A DNA stretch of 41,981 bases from Flavobacteriales bacterium. GTDB taxonomy: Bacteria > Bacteroidota > Bacteroidia > Flavobacteriales_D > Crocinitomicaceae. Shown piece by piece: positions 1 through 8,486 of this stretch. Position numbers and translations under genes: made by a program. The notes under the pieces are model-generated. The model had not been told where the DNA came from. It worked only from the letters and a program-made list of their open reading frames with translations, and searched no databases. The stretch lies in contig CANMTO010000018.1 of assembly GCA_947500755.1 (NCBI GenBank), forward strand, positions 1-41,981, in the 5' to 3' direction. Within the stretch, counting starts at the first letter, position 1. Each line of letters begins with the position of its first letter.

Positions 1-5
1 GCAGG

Positions 6-36
6 TTTAATTCCTAAGCAACTTTAAATACCTTTG
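6..36 (+). promoter_or_regulatory. Probable promoter of the dCMP deaminase gene
   Basis: A TTTA at 6-9, 19 bases, then TACCTTTG at 29-36 fit the Bacteroidota housekeeping promoter (TTTG, about 19 bases, TAnnTTTG) with one mismatch in the upstream box. The ATG at 42 lies five bases after the -7 box, so transcription should begin at or next to the start codon. Confidence 0.55.
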
Positions 37-41
37 TAATT

Positions 42-482
42 ATGACGGAGAACCAAGATAAGCAAGCAAGGTATGACCGAGCCTATTTGCGCCTTGCGCA
101 AACCTGGGCTATCTTGTCTCATTGTACTCGAAAAAAGGTTGGGGCAATTATAGTAAAAGACCGAATGATCATTTCGGATGGGTATAATGGCACGCCTTCA
201 GGATTTCCTAATTCTTGCGAAAACGAACTCGGTGAAACTCAGTGGTATGTATTACACGCAGAGGCCAATGCAATCCTTAAAGTCGCTAAATCAACCAACA
301 ATACAGAGGGGTCAACCCTGTACTTAACGCATTCTCCGTGCAAGGATTGCAGTAAGTTAATTCTTCAGTCTGGCATCAAGCGTTTAGTATATATGGAGGC
401 CTATAAAGACACCAGTGGATTAACTTTTTTACAAAGTGCTGGAGTACAAATTATTCAAATTAACACCATCGAACATGTCTGA
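42..482 (+). CDS. dCMP deaminase family protein (ComEB-like)
   Basis: This 146-residue protein belongs to the zinc-dependent cytidine/deoxycytidylate deaminase family and probably converts dCMP to dUMP, feeding dTMP synthesis in the cytoplasm. The zinc site is complete: HAEAN near residue 72 supplies His72 and the catalytic Glu74, and PCKDC supplies Cys100 and Cys103. The NGTPSGFPNSC stretch near residue 49 is typical of the dCMP deaminase branch rather than of cytidine or tRNA adenosine deaminases. Length is normal for the family. The ATG at 42 is placed directly after a TAnnTTTG box with no room for a Shine-Dalgarno sequence. The last eight bases overlap the start of the S41 protease, so the two are probably co-transcribed. 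The exact substrate (dCMP versus another deoxycytidine nucleotide) is inferred from family membership. Confidence 0.9.
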   Translation: MTENQDKQARYDRAYLRLAQTWAILSHCTRKKVGAIIVKDRMIISDGYNGTPSGFPNSCENELGETQWYVLHAEANAILKVAKSTNNTEGSTLYLTHSPCKDCSKLILQSGIKRLVYMEAYKDTSGLTFLQSAGVQIIQINTIEHV

Positions 483-2031
483 TAACAACCGATTTTTATA
501 CCCAATAATTGCTTCTGTTTTAGTGGTTGTTGGTTTCAGCTTGGGGTATATCTTACATCCAAATGTGGATTCAAAACGCGCATCCAAATTCGAGGAGGTA
601 TTAGAAGCACTGGATGATAAATATGTTGACTCCATTGATAAAAACAAGGTTTTTGACAACGCAATTAACGACATGCTTCACAAACTTGACCCGCATTCTC
701 GATATATCTCTGCCAGGGATTTAAAAGAGGAGCAAGAATCGATGGAAGGGAGTTTTGGCGGAATAGGGGTGCGATTTCAACTCATTAAGGACACTATTTG
801 TGTAATCAAAGCAATACCCAATGCACCCGCTTTTTTTGCGGGGATGAGAAGTGGAGATCAGATTATTGCAATTAACGGCAGGCCCTTTACTGGAAAAAAA
901 ATAAATACCGATAAGGTAATGTTGGCCCTGCGGGGCGATGTCGGCACGGATGTGGATGTAACCGTACTTAGAAATCGAATAAAAAAACGCATCAGTATTA
1001 ATAGGGGAGAAATCCCTTTAGAAACGGTGTCGACGTCCTTCATGTTAAACCAAAATACAGGGTTTTTACGCATTGATCAGTTTTCTGTCCCCACCTATGA
1101 CGAATTTATGGATGCTGCCGAAACCTTGTTAAACCAAGGAATGAATAAACTAGTGCTAGATTTGCGAGGAAATCCCGGTGGTGTGATGGAATCAGCAATT
1201 CAGATTGCTGATGAGTTTTTACCCAAAGGCGACATTATTTTATCAACTAAGAGTAAAAACCAAGACGCTGATGTTGCTATAGCCGAGTCGGGAGGAAGCT
1301 TAGAAAACGTTCGTTTAGTAGTACTAATAGATGAAAATTCTGCTTCAGCTGCAGAGATTTTAGCGGGTGCTTTACAAGACAATGATCGTGGGGTTTTAAT
1401 TGGCCGTAGAACGTATGGTAAAGGATTGGTTCAACAAGATCAAATATTAAGAGATGGAAGCAGTGTTCGAATGACGGTTTCAAGATATTACATGCCTTCA
1501 GGCAGGTCTATACAACGGTCTTACTCCGGAGATTATGATGCCTACATGCGCGACGAGGCACGTTATATTAAAGGGGAGTTATTCAGCAAGGATTCAATGT
1601 ATTTGGATAAAACGAAGACCTATAAAACAAAAAATGGCCGCAAGGTTTTTGGGGGAGGAGGGGTTGTTCCCGATGAATTCGTTCCGTTAGATACTGCGGG
1701 ATCTTCCTTTTATTTAACAGCACTTAATGTAAATCAAGTGTTTAGCGCTTATGTGTTTAAGTCCCTCCAATTTAATCGAGGTAAATGGAAAACCGCTCGT
1801 AGTTTGGGCGCCTATACCTTTACTTCTGCCGACCTTGAGGCATTTACTGGATTCGCTTATAAAACCTATAAGATTAGTGGGTATGAGTTGCTTTCTAAAC
1901 CAGCACGCGCACGCATAACCCAGCAGTTGAAAGTAGAGTTTGCGAGACAATTATGGGATGAAACAGGGGTATATCAAGTGAATGTGCTTGAAGATAAAGA
2001 ACTACAGCTCGCCCTGCGTAAATTAAATTAA
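475..2031 (+). CDS. S41 family C-terminal processing peptidase (CtpA-like)
   Basis: A membrane-anchored periplasmic serine protease of the tail-specific/CtpA family. It has an N-terminal hydrophobic segment (residues about 8-27), a PDZ domain (about 90-175) with GSFGGIGVRF at its start, and the S41 core. Ser291 in ENSASAAEI and Lys316 in TYGKGLVQ form the expected Ser/Lys dyad with the usual spacing of 25 residues. The C-terminal 150 residues are a Bacteroidota-type extension. I start it at the ATG at 475, which gives 518 residues beginning MSDNN and places the membrane segment at the N-terminus. An in-frame ATG at 436 would add 13 polar residues and a 47-base overlap. The gene overlaps the deaminase by eight bases and converges on the RND gene nine bases away without an obvious terminator. 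Its substrates cannot be read from sequence. Confidence 0.9.
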   Translation: MSDNNRFLYPIIASVLVVVGFSLGYILHPNVDSKRASKFEEVLEALDDKYVDSIDKNKVFDNAINDMLHKLDPHSRYISARDLKEEQESMEGSFGGIGVRFQLIKDTICVIKAIPNAPAFFAGMRSGDQIIAINGRPFTGKKINTDKVMLALRGDVGTDVDVTVLRNRIKKRISINRGEIPLETVSTSFMLNQNTGFLRIDQFSVPTYDEFMDAAETLLNQGMNKLVLDLRGNPGGVMESAIQIADEFLPKGDIILSTKSKNQDADVAIAESGGSLENVRLVVLIDENSASAAEILAGALQDNDRGVLIGRRTYGKGLVQQDQILRDGSSVRMTVSRYYMPSGRSIQRSYSGDYDAYMRDEARYIKGELFSKDSMYLDKTKTYKTKNGRKVFGGGGVVPDEFVPLDTAGSSFYLTALNVNQVFSAYVFKSLQFNRGKWKTARSLGAYTFTSADLEAFTGFAYKTYKISGYELLSKPARARITQQLKVEFARQLWDETGVYQVNVLEDKELQLALRKLN

Positions 2032-2040
2032 TCGGAGGGT

Positions 2041-4647
2041 TTATTCGATTTGGATTTTATCCGTGTCGTAGTCTTCTTCTTCGTTAAATATTTCGAAATA
2101 AGGTTCTTCGAATGACTTGGACATAATCCGTTTTTGTAACGAAAGTAGTAGCGAGGGCAGGATGATTAAGTTGGTCACCATACCAACCAAAATCGTTATT
2201 GATACTAACAATCCCAGCGCTTTAGTTCCACCAAATTGAGAAAAAACAAACATTATAAATCCAAAGAATAAAATTACCGAAGTATAGAAAATCCCAAGAC
2301 CGGTTTCTCTTAATGAAGTTAATATGGCATAATTCATGTCATGGGCATTGGCCTTTAATTCCTGCCGGTATTTTGCTAAAAAGAGGATTGCGTTATCCAC
2401 TGTAATGCCGAGTGCAATTCCAAAAACCAATAAGGTGGAGGGTTTTAATGGGATGTTAAAATACCCCATTAACCCTGCTGTAAGCAACAAAGGAATAATG
2501 TTTGGAATCATAGAAACCACAATGATTTTAAAAGAACGAAACAGCAGTGCCATTAGCAATGCTATGGAAAGCACAGCGAACAATAAGCTTTGCAAAAGAT
2601 TAACAAAAAGGTACTTTGTCCCCTCTGAAACCACTACCGAAATCCCAGTGAAAGTAACGTCGTAATACTGACTATCAATGGCTTTTCTGAGTCTTTTAAT
2701 GGAGGATTTTTTTGTTCTGTACTTATAAAGTTTTTCGGGATCAACATCAAACGCATATTGTAGGGCTTCGTCTCCTTCGGCGACCGAACGGATCACATCA
2801 TTTGCAATCGCAGGGTAGGCAACGAGTGAATCAAAACAGGTGTGCTCGCCTCTTTCATATTTTTTGAAAAGCCGTTCCCATTCCTTTCGTTCTGGATTCA
2901 TCAAGGCATCCACCTTAAGTTTCAAGGTGTCTACCTTTTGCGCTACGCTATATGACCCAAGGTCTTTCATTTGTGTTCGTATGCGCAAGGTAGTATTTGC
3001 TGTGTCTACCAAATCTTTCAACGAAAGATTCCCATTGTTTATATTATTAAAGTCAAATTTCTCGAAATATGCTTTCAGTTTTAACATGTCTCGTTTCTTG
3101 ATTATCTTAAAATATGCTGGATTACCCTGATGATAAGACATATTAATGACTTTTAGAAAGTCGAGGTAGGTAAGACTTTTAGAAAACAAGGTGTCTTTCT
3201 CAAACATTTGCTGAACTTCTTCAACGCGTGTCATGGTCGTTTCATTAAAAAGCTTCCCCGGTTCTTTGTAGTTTACGGTGATTTCAAATGGAATAGATCC
3301 CCCAAAGTTTCGTTCGATAAATTTCAAATCGCGCGAAATTTGATCATTTTCTGGAATGTCTCCCGTAACATTTCCCGTGGCCGTAATTTTAGTCATCCCA
3401 TAGATTCCTACAAACAAGATCACTACGGATAACACATAAACAATGGGTCTATATCGGGTAATGATAAGAATAATATATTCAATGAATCCTTGAGAATAAA
3501 CCCGAGATAAGTGTCTTAAATGACGTTCCTTGGGCGGCGCACTATAACTAGCAAGAATTGGAACTATGCACAAAGAAAGAAAGAACACCACCATAATGTT
3601 CAAGCTGGAAATTACACCAAATTCAGCCAGACGATCACTGCTAGTAAACGTTACAAATCCTACAGCAGTAGTTAAATTGGTTAAAAAGGTTACTGGACCA
3701 ATGCGCCGAATCATAATAAACAAGGCTTTGGTCTTGTTACCCATCCGATTGAATTCCTGATGGTATCTGGTGACAATAAACACACAATTTGGTACGCCAA
3801 TTACAATTAACAATGGCGGAATCAACGCCATCATTATCGTTAGTGAATAGTTAAATAATGCAATGGTTCCTAAGGCCCAAATAACCGATACAAAAACCAC
3901 CAGGTTGCACTGTATAACAATTCGAAACGACCTGAAAAATATATATAAAAGTAGGGATGAAGCCAAAGCGGAAAGCCCAAGGAACAGGAACATTTCATTT
4001 AGAATTCGTTTTGCTACGGTAACGCGGATGTGAGGCAATCCTGAAAAGTGAAATTTTCCGAGGGTGGGTTCGTATTGTTTAGTGAGCTCTTCAATGTGAA
4101 AAACCACCTTGGATTTAACTTTATCCTCTAGTACTTTCTCGTTTAGTCCGATGAGCATTAAAGAAACCTCACTCGAATCATTGTACAAGACATTTTTATA
4201 CGCTGGATTCTTCTTTATTATGGCGCGTATAGAATCAATGGATTTTTCTTTGAATGTGGTATCATAGAAAATCCGATGTATGACAAATTTTTGTTCCGAC
4301 GTGTCATTAACGATATTAAACAAGGTTGCCTCTGAAATAACGGTCTCCACACCGGGTTGTGCGAGAATTTTATCTCCGAGTTCTTTCCATGCTTTGAATT
4401 TCTTTTCTGAATAAAGGTCTTTGGAGGAAATGGCCATTACTAGCGTCGCCCCATCTTCCCCAAATTGTTTTTTAAACGTTACATAGTTTTTCTGAACGGG
4501 ATGGTCCTTGGGCAATAAAATGCCATAACGATTGTCTACGCGTAAATCAGTTACTACAAAATACCCAAAAAACAAGGTCAATAGAAAGATGATGGTTAGG
4601 ATATATAACCGATTTCTTAAAATGATACTTGCTATTCTACTCCACAT
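2041..4647 (-). CDS. RND superfamily (MMPL-like) exporter
   Basis: An 868-residue inner-membrane protein with the duplicated RND architecture. Each half has one leading membrane helix, a large extracytoplasmic loop, and a block of five helices (around residues 216-390 and 668-850). The second block includes GIALGITVDNAILFLAKYRQ, the family's membrane Asp-containing helix. It fits the predicted RND exporters of COG1033 (lipid or hopanoid transporters and patched-like proteins), which are shorter than AcrB (about 1040) and often act without a membrane-fusion protein. None is encoded next to it. The ATG at 4647 follows a TAnnTTTG box by 26 bases. It is convergent with the protease gene. The transported substrate is unknown; a lipid is an inference from the family. 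Confidence 0.82.
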   Translation of the reverse strand: MWSRIASIILRNRLYILTIIFLLTLFFGYFVVTDLRVDNRYGILLPKDHPVQKNYVTFKKQFGEDGATLVMAISSKDLYSEKKFKAWKELGDKILAQPGVETVISEATLFNIVNDTSEQKFVIHRIFYDTTFKEKSIDSIRAIIKKNPAYKNVLYNDSSEVSLMLIGLNEKVLEDKVKSKVVFHIEELTKQYEPTLGKFHFSGLPHIRVTVAKRILNEMFLFLGLSALASSLLLYIFFRSFRIVIQCNLVVFVSVIWALGTIALFNYSLTIMMALIPPLLIVIGVPNCVFIVTRYHQEFNRMGNKTKALFIMIRRIGPVTFLTNLTTAVGFVTFTSSDRLAEFGVISSLNIMVVFFLSLCIVPILASYSAPPKERHLRHLSRVYSQGFIEYIILIITRYRPIVYVLSVVILFVGIYGMTKITATGNVTGDIPENDQISRDLKFIERNFGGSIPFEITVNYKEPGKLFNETTMTRVEEVQQMFEKDTLFSKSLTYLDFLKVINMSYHQGNPAYFKIIKKRDMLKLKAYFEKFDFNNINNGNLSLKDLVDTANTTLRIRTQMKDLGSYSVAQKVDTLKLKVDALMNPERKEWERLFKKYERGEHTCFDSLVAYPAIANDVIRSVAEGDEALQYAFDVDPEKLYKYRTKKSSIKRLRKAIDSQYYDVTFTGISVVVSEGTKYLFVNLLQSLLFAVLSIALLMALLFRSFKIIVVSMIPNIIPLLLTAGLMGYFNIPLKPSTLLVFGIALGITVDNAILFLAKYRQELKANAHDMNYAILTSLRETGLGIFYTSVILFFGFIMFVFSQFGGTKALGLLVSITILVGMVTNLIILPSLLLSLQKRIMSKSFEEPYFEIFNEEEDYDTDKIQIE

Positions 4648-4673
4648 GGTTTTAGTTTACCTTAAAAAACAAA

Positions 4674-4681
4674 CAAAGTTA
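4674..4681 (-). promoter_or_regulatory. -7 box upstream of the RND exporter gene
   Basis: TAACTTTG on the minus strand matches TAnnTTTG exactly and lies 26 bases before the ATG at 4647. I see no convincing TTTG at the expected upstream distance, so this is a -7 box only. Confidence 0.4.
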
Positions 4682-4751
4682 CAAATTTCAACGGGTTCGT
4701 TAAGTTAGATTGTAAAAACCGGGGTGAAAAAGGGGTTTATTTAATTGGATT

Positions 4752-4783
4752 AAATAAAAAGCCCTCACGTTGACTTCAGGGCT
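4752..4783 (-). terminator. Distal intrinsic terminator of the tRNA operon (duplicate copy)
   Basis: Read on the minus strand, AGCCCT and AGGGCT form a perfect six-base-pair stem around a 12-base loop, followed by TTTTATTT. It is a second copy of the hairpin immediately after tRNA-Leu (4954-4981). Confidence 0.65.
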
Positions 4784-4874
4784 TTGTACTCGAGGCGGCC
4801 CCGAAACTTCGGGGATGAACCCTCGCGGTTTTTGTTTGATAATTAGATGAAAACAACCTAGATGATTCCAAATG

Positions 4875-4906
4875 AAAAACCCCAAAAGAATAAATCCCTG
4901 GGGCTT
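4875..4906 (-). terminator. Middle terminator-like hairpin
   Basis: On the minus strand AAGCCCCA pairs with TGGGGTTT (one G-U pair) and is followed by a run of T. It lies between the other two hairpins of the tRNA operon tail. Confidence 0.5.
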
Positions 4907-4953
4907 AACGTTCTCGTGAAAGGTGGAAGCCAATTCACAAGTTTTTCAAAATC

Positions 4954-4981
4954 AAAAAACCCTAACGTTGAAGTCAGGGCT
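4954..4981 (-). terminator. Proximal intrinsic terminator of tRNA-Leu
   Basis: On the minus strand AGCCCT pairs with AGGGTT (one G-U pair) around a 12-base loop and is followed by TTTTTT. It begins four bases after the mature 3' end of tRNA-Leu. Confidence 0.65.
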
Positions 4982-4984
4982 TTG

Positions 4985-5067
4985 TACTCGAGGCGGGACT
5001 TGAACCCGCACGGGCTAATGCCCACAGGATTTTAAGTCCGGCGTGTCTACCATTCCACCACTCGAGC
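4985..5067 (-). tRNA. tRNA-Leu (UAA)
   Basis: An 83-base class II tRNA. The acceptor arms GCTCGAG and CTCGAGT pair (first pair G-U), the D region is GGTGGAATGGTAGACACG, the anticodon is TAA in ACTTAAAATCC, there is a long variable arm, and the T arm is GCGGGTTCAAGTCCCGC. The discriminator base is A73, as expected for leucine tRNAs. The CCA tail is not encoded. It lies seven bases after tRNA-Gly in the same transcript. Confidence 0.95.
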
Positions 5068-5074
5068 GATCCAG

Positions 5075-5147
5075 AGCGAGAAACGGGATTCGAACCCGCG
5101 ACCTCAACCTTGGCAAGGTTGCGCTCTACCAACTGAGCTATTCTCGC
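5075..5147 (-). tRNA. tRNA-Gly (GCC)
   Basis: A 73-base cloverleaf on the minus strand with acceptor GCGAGAA / TTCTCGC, D arm AGCTCAGTTGGTAGAGC, anticodon GCC in CTTGCCAAG, and T arm GCGGGTTCGAACCCGT. The discriminator is T and CCA is not encoded. It is the first gene of a Gly-Leu tRNA operon. Confidence 0.96.
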
Positions 5148-5187
5148 ATGTACAATAGTTAACATTTGGTTAACCTCTTGTGCGTTG

Positions 5188-5218
5188 CAAATGTACAAAA
5201 AACAATTTTTTATCCAAA
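5188..5218 (-). promoter_or_regulatory. Canonical promoter of the tRNA-Gly/tRNA-Leu operon
   Basis: On the minus strand TTTG (5215-5218), exactly 19 bases, then TACATTTG (5188-5195) match the Bacteroidota promoter consensus without mismatch. It starts just after the mutS stop codon and about 40 bases before mature tRNA-Gly, so the tRNAs need not depend on read-through from mutS. Confidence 0.75.
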
Positions 5219-5225
5219 ACGGATT

Positions 5226-7856
5226 TTAGCCCCCGGTGAGTTTTTTTATTTCATGCAGCTTCATCAAGGCTTCAACAGGAGTTAGTACATTGATGTCTAT
5301 GGCAATTAGCTTTTCATGAATTTGTTCCAACACAGGGTCGTTGAGCTGAAAAAAACTGAGCTGCATGGGTGTGTCTTTCTTGTTTTTATTCGGCTTTCCT
5401 AGTAAAGCAAGGTCCGACTGGCCAACCTGTTGGTGACTGTTTTCCAACTCTTTAAGTACATGTTCGGCTCGTGAAACAACCCAATCAGGCATGCCCGCTA
5501 ACCGCGCTACGTGAATACCAAACGAATGCTCACTGCCTCCCGCAACTAACTTTCTTAAAAACAAGATGTTTTTTCCTAATTCTTTAACGGCAATGGAATA
5601 GTTTTTAATGCGATCGAATCTCCCCGCCATCTCATTTAGCTCATGGTAGTGTGTCGCGAAAAGCGTTTTTGGCCGATATTTTTTATTTTCATGAAGGTAT
5701 TCTGTGATGGACCAGGCAATAGAAATACCATCATAGGTGCTGGTTCCTCGACCGATTTCATCCAGAATTACCAGGCTTCGTTCCGAAAGGTTATTTAGAA
5801 TACTTGCCGTTTCATTCATTTCTACCATAAAGGTGGATTCTCCTGCAGATAAATTATCTGATGCACCAACGCGCGTAAATACCTTATCAACCAAACCAAT
5901 CGTCGCTTTTTTTGCGGGAACAAAGGATCCGATCTGAGCTAAGATTACGATTAATGCGGTTTGACGTAATACAGCACTCTTTCCACTCATATTCGGACCA
6001 GTTATCATCATGATTTGTTGGTCATCATTGGATAAATACAAATCATTAGCCACGTATAGCTCTCCTCCTTTTAATTGTTTTTCTATGACCGGATGACGTC
6101 CTTCTTCGATGTGAATAACAAGAGACTCATTAACCTCGGGGAAACAATAGTGTTGTTCTTTGGCTAACACGGCAAAACTACTCAGCACATCCAAGCGAGC
6201 CAAGGTTGCTGCATTTTGTTGAATGACCCCCACGTGTGTTGCCATCGAAACCAATAAATCGGAAAACAGTTGTTGTTCAAGGGTAAAGATTTTTGATTCG
6301 GCACCGAGTATTTTTTCTTCGTACTCCTTTAATTCTTCAGTAATGTATCGTTCGGCATTTACCAACGTTTGGCGTCTTATCCATTCCGAAGGAACTTTGT
6401 CTTTGTGTGTGTTCCTTACTTCAATGTAATACCCAAATACATTATTGAAAGCAATTTTTAGACTTGTGATGCCTGTTTTTTCCGCTTCGCGATCTTGTAA
6501 TTCTTGTAAGTATTGCTTTCCGTTGGTTGAAATATTGCGTAAATCATCAAGTTCTTTACTAACGCCGGCTTTAATTACAGCGCCTTTGCCTACCGCAATA
6601 GCCGGTGCAGGATCAATGATTTCATCGATTTGACAAAGCAATTTATCACAGGCCTGAAAGGAGTTAGAAAGCTGACCAATCATCTCATTTGATTTGCCTT
6701 GGCTGAGCAGTTCTTGGATGGGGCTAATCAACGCTAAGCTTCGGTGTATGTGTCGGATTTCTCTTGGATTAACCTTCCCTACGGCCACTTTTGAGATCAG
6801 CCGTTCGAGGTCTCCACAGGATGATAATTGGTCTCTGATGGCTGCTGTTGGCTGCTCATTTGAATAGAACCAGGAAACCGCCCCATTTCTTGCATGAATT
6901 TGTTGGAGATTTGTTAGCGGTAAAAGGATCCAGCGCTTCAATAAACGACCTCCCATCGCCGTTAAGGTATAATCAATTACGTCAAGTAATGTCTTTGCCC
7001 GTTCATGCTGCGGGTAAACCAATTCCAAATTCTTGATGGTAAATCGATCAAGCCAAAGGTGTTCTTTTTCTTCAATACGCGAAATGGAACGAATGTGATG
7101 TAAGGCTTGCAGTTGGTTCTCCTTTACGTAGTGGAGCGCAGCAGATGCAGCAATGATCCCATTGTCATATTCCGCAACACCGAAGCCCGCTAAATTTTTT
7201 GTGCCAAAATGGGCTGCTAAATGATCATCCGCAAAATCAGATGTGAAAACCCAATCGTCTAGGCGATAAAAACAATCAATCGTGAATTGAAGCGCCCGAA
7301 AGTCCTCTTGTTTTTGTTTTTGATAAACGATTTCTGCTGGATTGAAAACAGACAATAATTTTTCTACGCGCTGAATATTTCCTTCTCCGAGTAGAAATTC
7401 CCCCGTGGACACATCCAAAAAGGCAACACCAATGCCATGTTTTCCATAATGAATTGCCGCAAGAAAGTTGTTGCTTTTTTGCGTCAAGACCTGGTCATTG
7501 AATGCAACCCCAGGCGTTACTAATTCCGTTACCCCTCGCTTTACAATGGTTTTTGTCATTTTAGGGTCTTCCAACTGGTCACAAACCGCAACGCGTTGAC
7601 CGGCTCTAACTAACTTGGGTAAATAGGTTTCCAGGGAATGGTGAGGAAATCCAGCCAATTCAATTTCTGCAGCTGCCCCGTTTTTTCGCTTAGTTAATAC
7701 AATCCCAAGGATTCGTGAAGTTTTTACTGCGTCCTCTCCAAAGGTTTCATAGAAATCTCCTACACGAAAAAGTAATAAAGCGCCTGGGTGTTTTGCTTTA
7801 ATTTGATGATATTGTTTCATCAACGGGGTTTCTTCGCTGGAGGTAGATTTCGCCAA
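5226..7856 (-). CDS. mutS: DNA mismatch repair protein MutS
   Basis: The 876-residue MutS recognises mismatches and small loops and recruits MutL. The N-terminal mismatch-binding domain contains LLFRVGDFYETFGEDA near residue 28, including the Phe-x-Glu that contacts the mispair. The C-terminal ATPase has Walker A GPNMSGKS near residue 621, Walker B with DEIGRGTSTYDG near 699, and TLFATHYHEL further on. Length is typical for MutS1. The start is a TTG at 7856. It is preferred to the ATG at 7820 (residue 13) because the residues between, including ETPLMKQY, belong to the normal MutS N-terminus. It is divergent from a SpoU methyltransferase, with an inverted repeat in the spacer. Confidence 0.97.
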   Translation of the reverse strand: MAKSTSSEETPLMKQYHQIKAKHPGALLLFRVGDFYETFGEDAVKTSRILGIVLTKRKNGAAAEIELAGFPHHSLETYLPKLVRAGQRVAVCDQLEDPKMTKTIVKRGVTELVTPGVAFNDQVLTQKSNNFLAAIHYGKHGIGVAFLDVSTGEFLLGEGNIQRVEKLLSVFNPAEIVYQKQKQEDFRALQFTIDCFYRLDDWVFTSDFADDHLAAHFGTKNLAGFGVAEYDNGIIAASAALHYVKENQLQALHHIRSISRIEEKEHLWLDRFTIKNLELVYPQHERAKTLLDVIDYTLTAMGGRLLKRWILLPLTNLQQIHARNGAVSWFYSNEQPTAAIRDQLSSCGDLERLISKVAVGKVNPREIRHIHRSLALISPIQELLSQGKSNEMIGQLSNSFQACDKLLCQIDEIIDPAPAIAVGKGAVIKAGVSKELDDLRNISTNGKQYLQELQDREAEKTGITSLKIAFNNVFGYYIEVRNTHKDKVPSEWIRRQTLVNAERYITEELKEYEEKILGAESKIFTLEQQLFSDLLVSMATHVGVIQQNAATLARLDVLSSFAVLAKEQHYCFPEVNESLVIHIEEGRHPVIEKQLKGGELYVANDLYLSNDDQQIMMITGPNMSGKSAVLRQTALIVILAQIGSFVPAKKATIGLVDKVFTRVGASDNLSAGESTFMVEMNETASILNNLSERSLVILDEIGRGTSTYDGISIAWSITEYLHENKKYRPKTLFATHYHELNEMAGRFDRIKNYSIAVKELGKNILFLRKLVAGGSEHSFGIHVARLAGMPDWVVSRAEHVLKELENSHQQVGQSDLALLGKPNKNKKDTPMQLSFFQLNDPVLEQIHEKLIAIDINVLTPVEALMKLHEIKKLTGG

Positions 7857-7887
7857 ATGAGTTAGATTTCGGAATTTAGCAACTAAA

Positions 7888-7906
7888 TTAGGTTGAGTTA
7901 ACCTAA
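7888..7906. repeat. Inverted repeat between mutS and the SpoU methyltransferase
   Basis: TTAGGTT and AACCTAA are perfect seven-base arms with a five-base spacer. The element overlaps the predicted mutS transcription start, so it could be an operator or a hairpin at the 5' end of the mutS mRNA. Confidence 0.5.
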
Positions 7907-7909
7907 TAT

Positions 7910-7936
7910 CAAAATTAACGACAAAGGACTTTTCAA
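7910..7936 (-). promoter_or_regulatory. Probable mutS promoter
   Basis: On the minus strand TAATTTTG (7910-7917) matches TAnnTTTG, with TTG (7934-7936) 16 bases upstream. Spacing is shorter than the usual 19, so confidence is moderate. It predicts a leader of roughly 50 bases before the TTG start. Confidence 0.45.
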
Positions 7937-7937
7937 C

Positions 7938-8486
7938 ATGAATAAGAAACTTAAACTTTGGGAATTAAACAGGCTATCCCCGGAAGAATTTTCAACTCAA
8001 GAAAAGTTGCCTGTCGTAGTAGTGTTAGATGACATAAGGTCCTTCGAAAACGTGGGGTCCGTATTCAGAACATCGGATGCCTTTAACATTCAAGAGATAA
8101 TGTTGTGCGGAATCACACCCGTGCCTCCACATCGAGACATTCACCGAACCGCATTAGGCGCAACAGAAACAGTATCTTGGAGCTATGCTTCAAACGCCTT
8201 AGAAGCAATAGTAAAATTAAAAGCCGCCGGGTATACAATTTATGCGCTGGAACAGGCAGAGAAGACCATATTCCTTCAACACTTGAAGAAACGCGTTGAT
8301 TCGCACATTGCTCTTGTCTTTGGCAATGAAGTTAACGGAGTAAATCAGGCGGTTATAGACCAATGTGACGGGGTGCTTGAAATCCCTCAGTTTGGAACCA
8401 AACACAGCTTAAATGTCAGTGTATGTGTTGGTGTGGTTTTATGGGAGTGTGCAACCTTATTAAACCCTGCACTAAAAGAAGATTAG
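7938..8486 (+). CDS. SpoU/TrmH family RNA 2'-O-methyltransferase
   Basis: A 182-residue SPOUT-fold enzyme that transfers methyl from S-adenosylmethionine to a ribose 2'-OH of tRNA or rRNA. All three SpoU motifs are visible: FENVGSVFRTSDAF (36-49, with catalytic Arg44), LVFGNEVNGV (126-135) and EIPQFGTKHSLNVS (148-161), which form the trefoil knot and cofactor site. It is short, lacking the N-terminal RNA-binding domain of RlmB, so it resembles TrmH or TrmL-sized enzymes. The target nucleotide cannot be assigned. The gene diverges from mutS across 81 bases and its stop codon interlocks by four bases with that of nadD on the other strand. Confidence 0.88.
   Translation: MNKKLKLWELNRLSPEEFSTQEKLPVVVVLDDIRSFENVGSVFRTSDAFNIQEIMLCGITPVPPHRDIHRTALGATETVSWSYASNALEAIVKLKAAGYTIYALEQAEKTIFLQHLKKRVDSHIALVFGNEVNGVNQAVIDQCDGVLEIPQFGTKHSLNVSVCVGVVLWECATLLNPALKED

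Larger units (their letters stand above)
4756..4997 (-). repeat. Duplicated tRNA-Leu 3' end plus terminator module
   Basis: Positions 4756-4798 and 4955-4997 match at 39 of 43 bases. Each copy comprises a T-run, a hairpin and the last bases of a tRNA-Leu acceptor/T arm (minus strand CCGCCTCGAGTACAAAGCCC). The 4955-4997 copy is the real end of tRNA-Leu. In the other copy the sequence continues into a degenerate T arm (GAGGGTTCATCC) interrupted by the perfect hairpin CCCCGAAGTTTCGGGG at 4799-4814, with no complete tRNA upstream. The remaining sequence of this 337-base gap holds one further terminator-like hairpin and no coding region I can support. Confidence 0.7.

Noticed and set aside
436..474. 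Longer N-terminus for the S41 protease from the ATG at 436
   Set aside because: It would add polar residues before the membrane helix and a 47-base overlap. The ATG at 475 gives a normal anchor.
4974..5198. Open frame of 74 codons across the tRNA-Gly/tRNA-Leu pair, and a 77-codon frame at 4700-4933
   Set aside because: Both are translations of tRNA and terminator sequence. The tRNA cloverleaves explain the conservation and neither frame has a promoter or start context.
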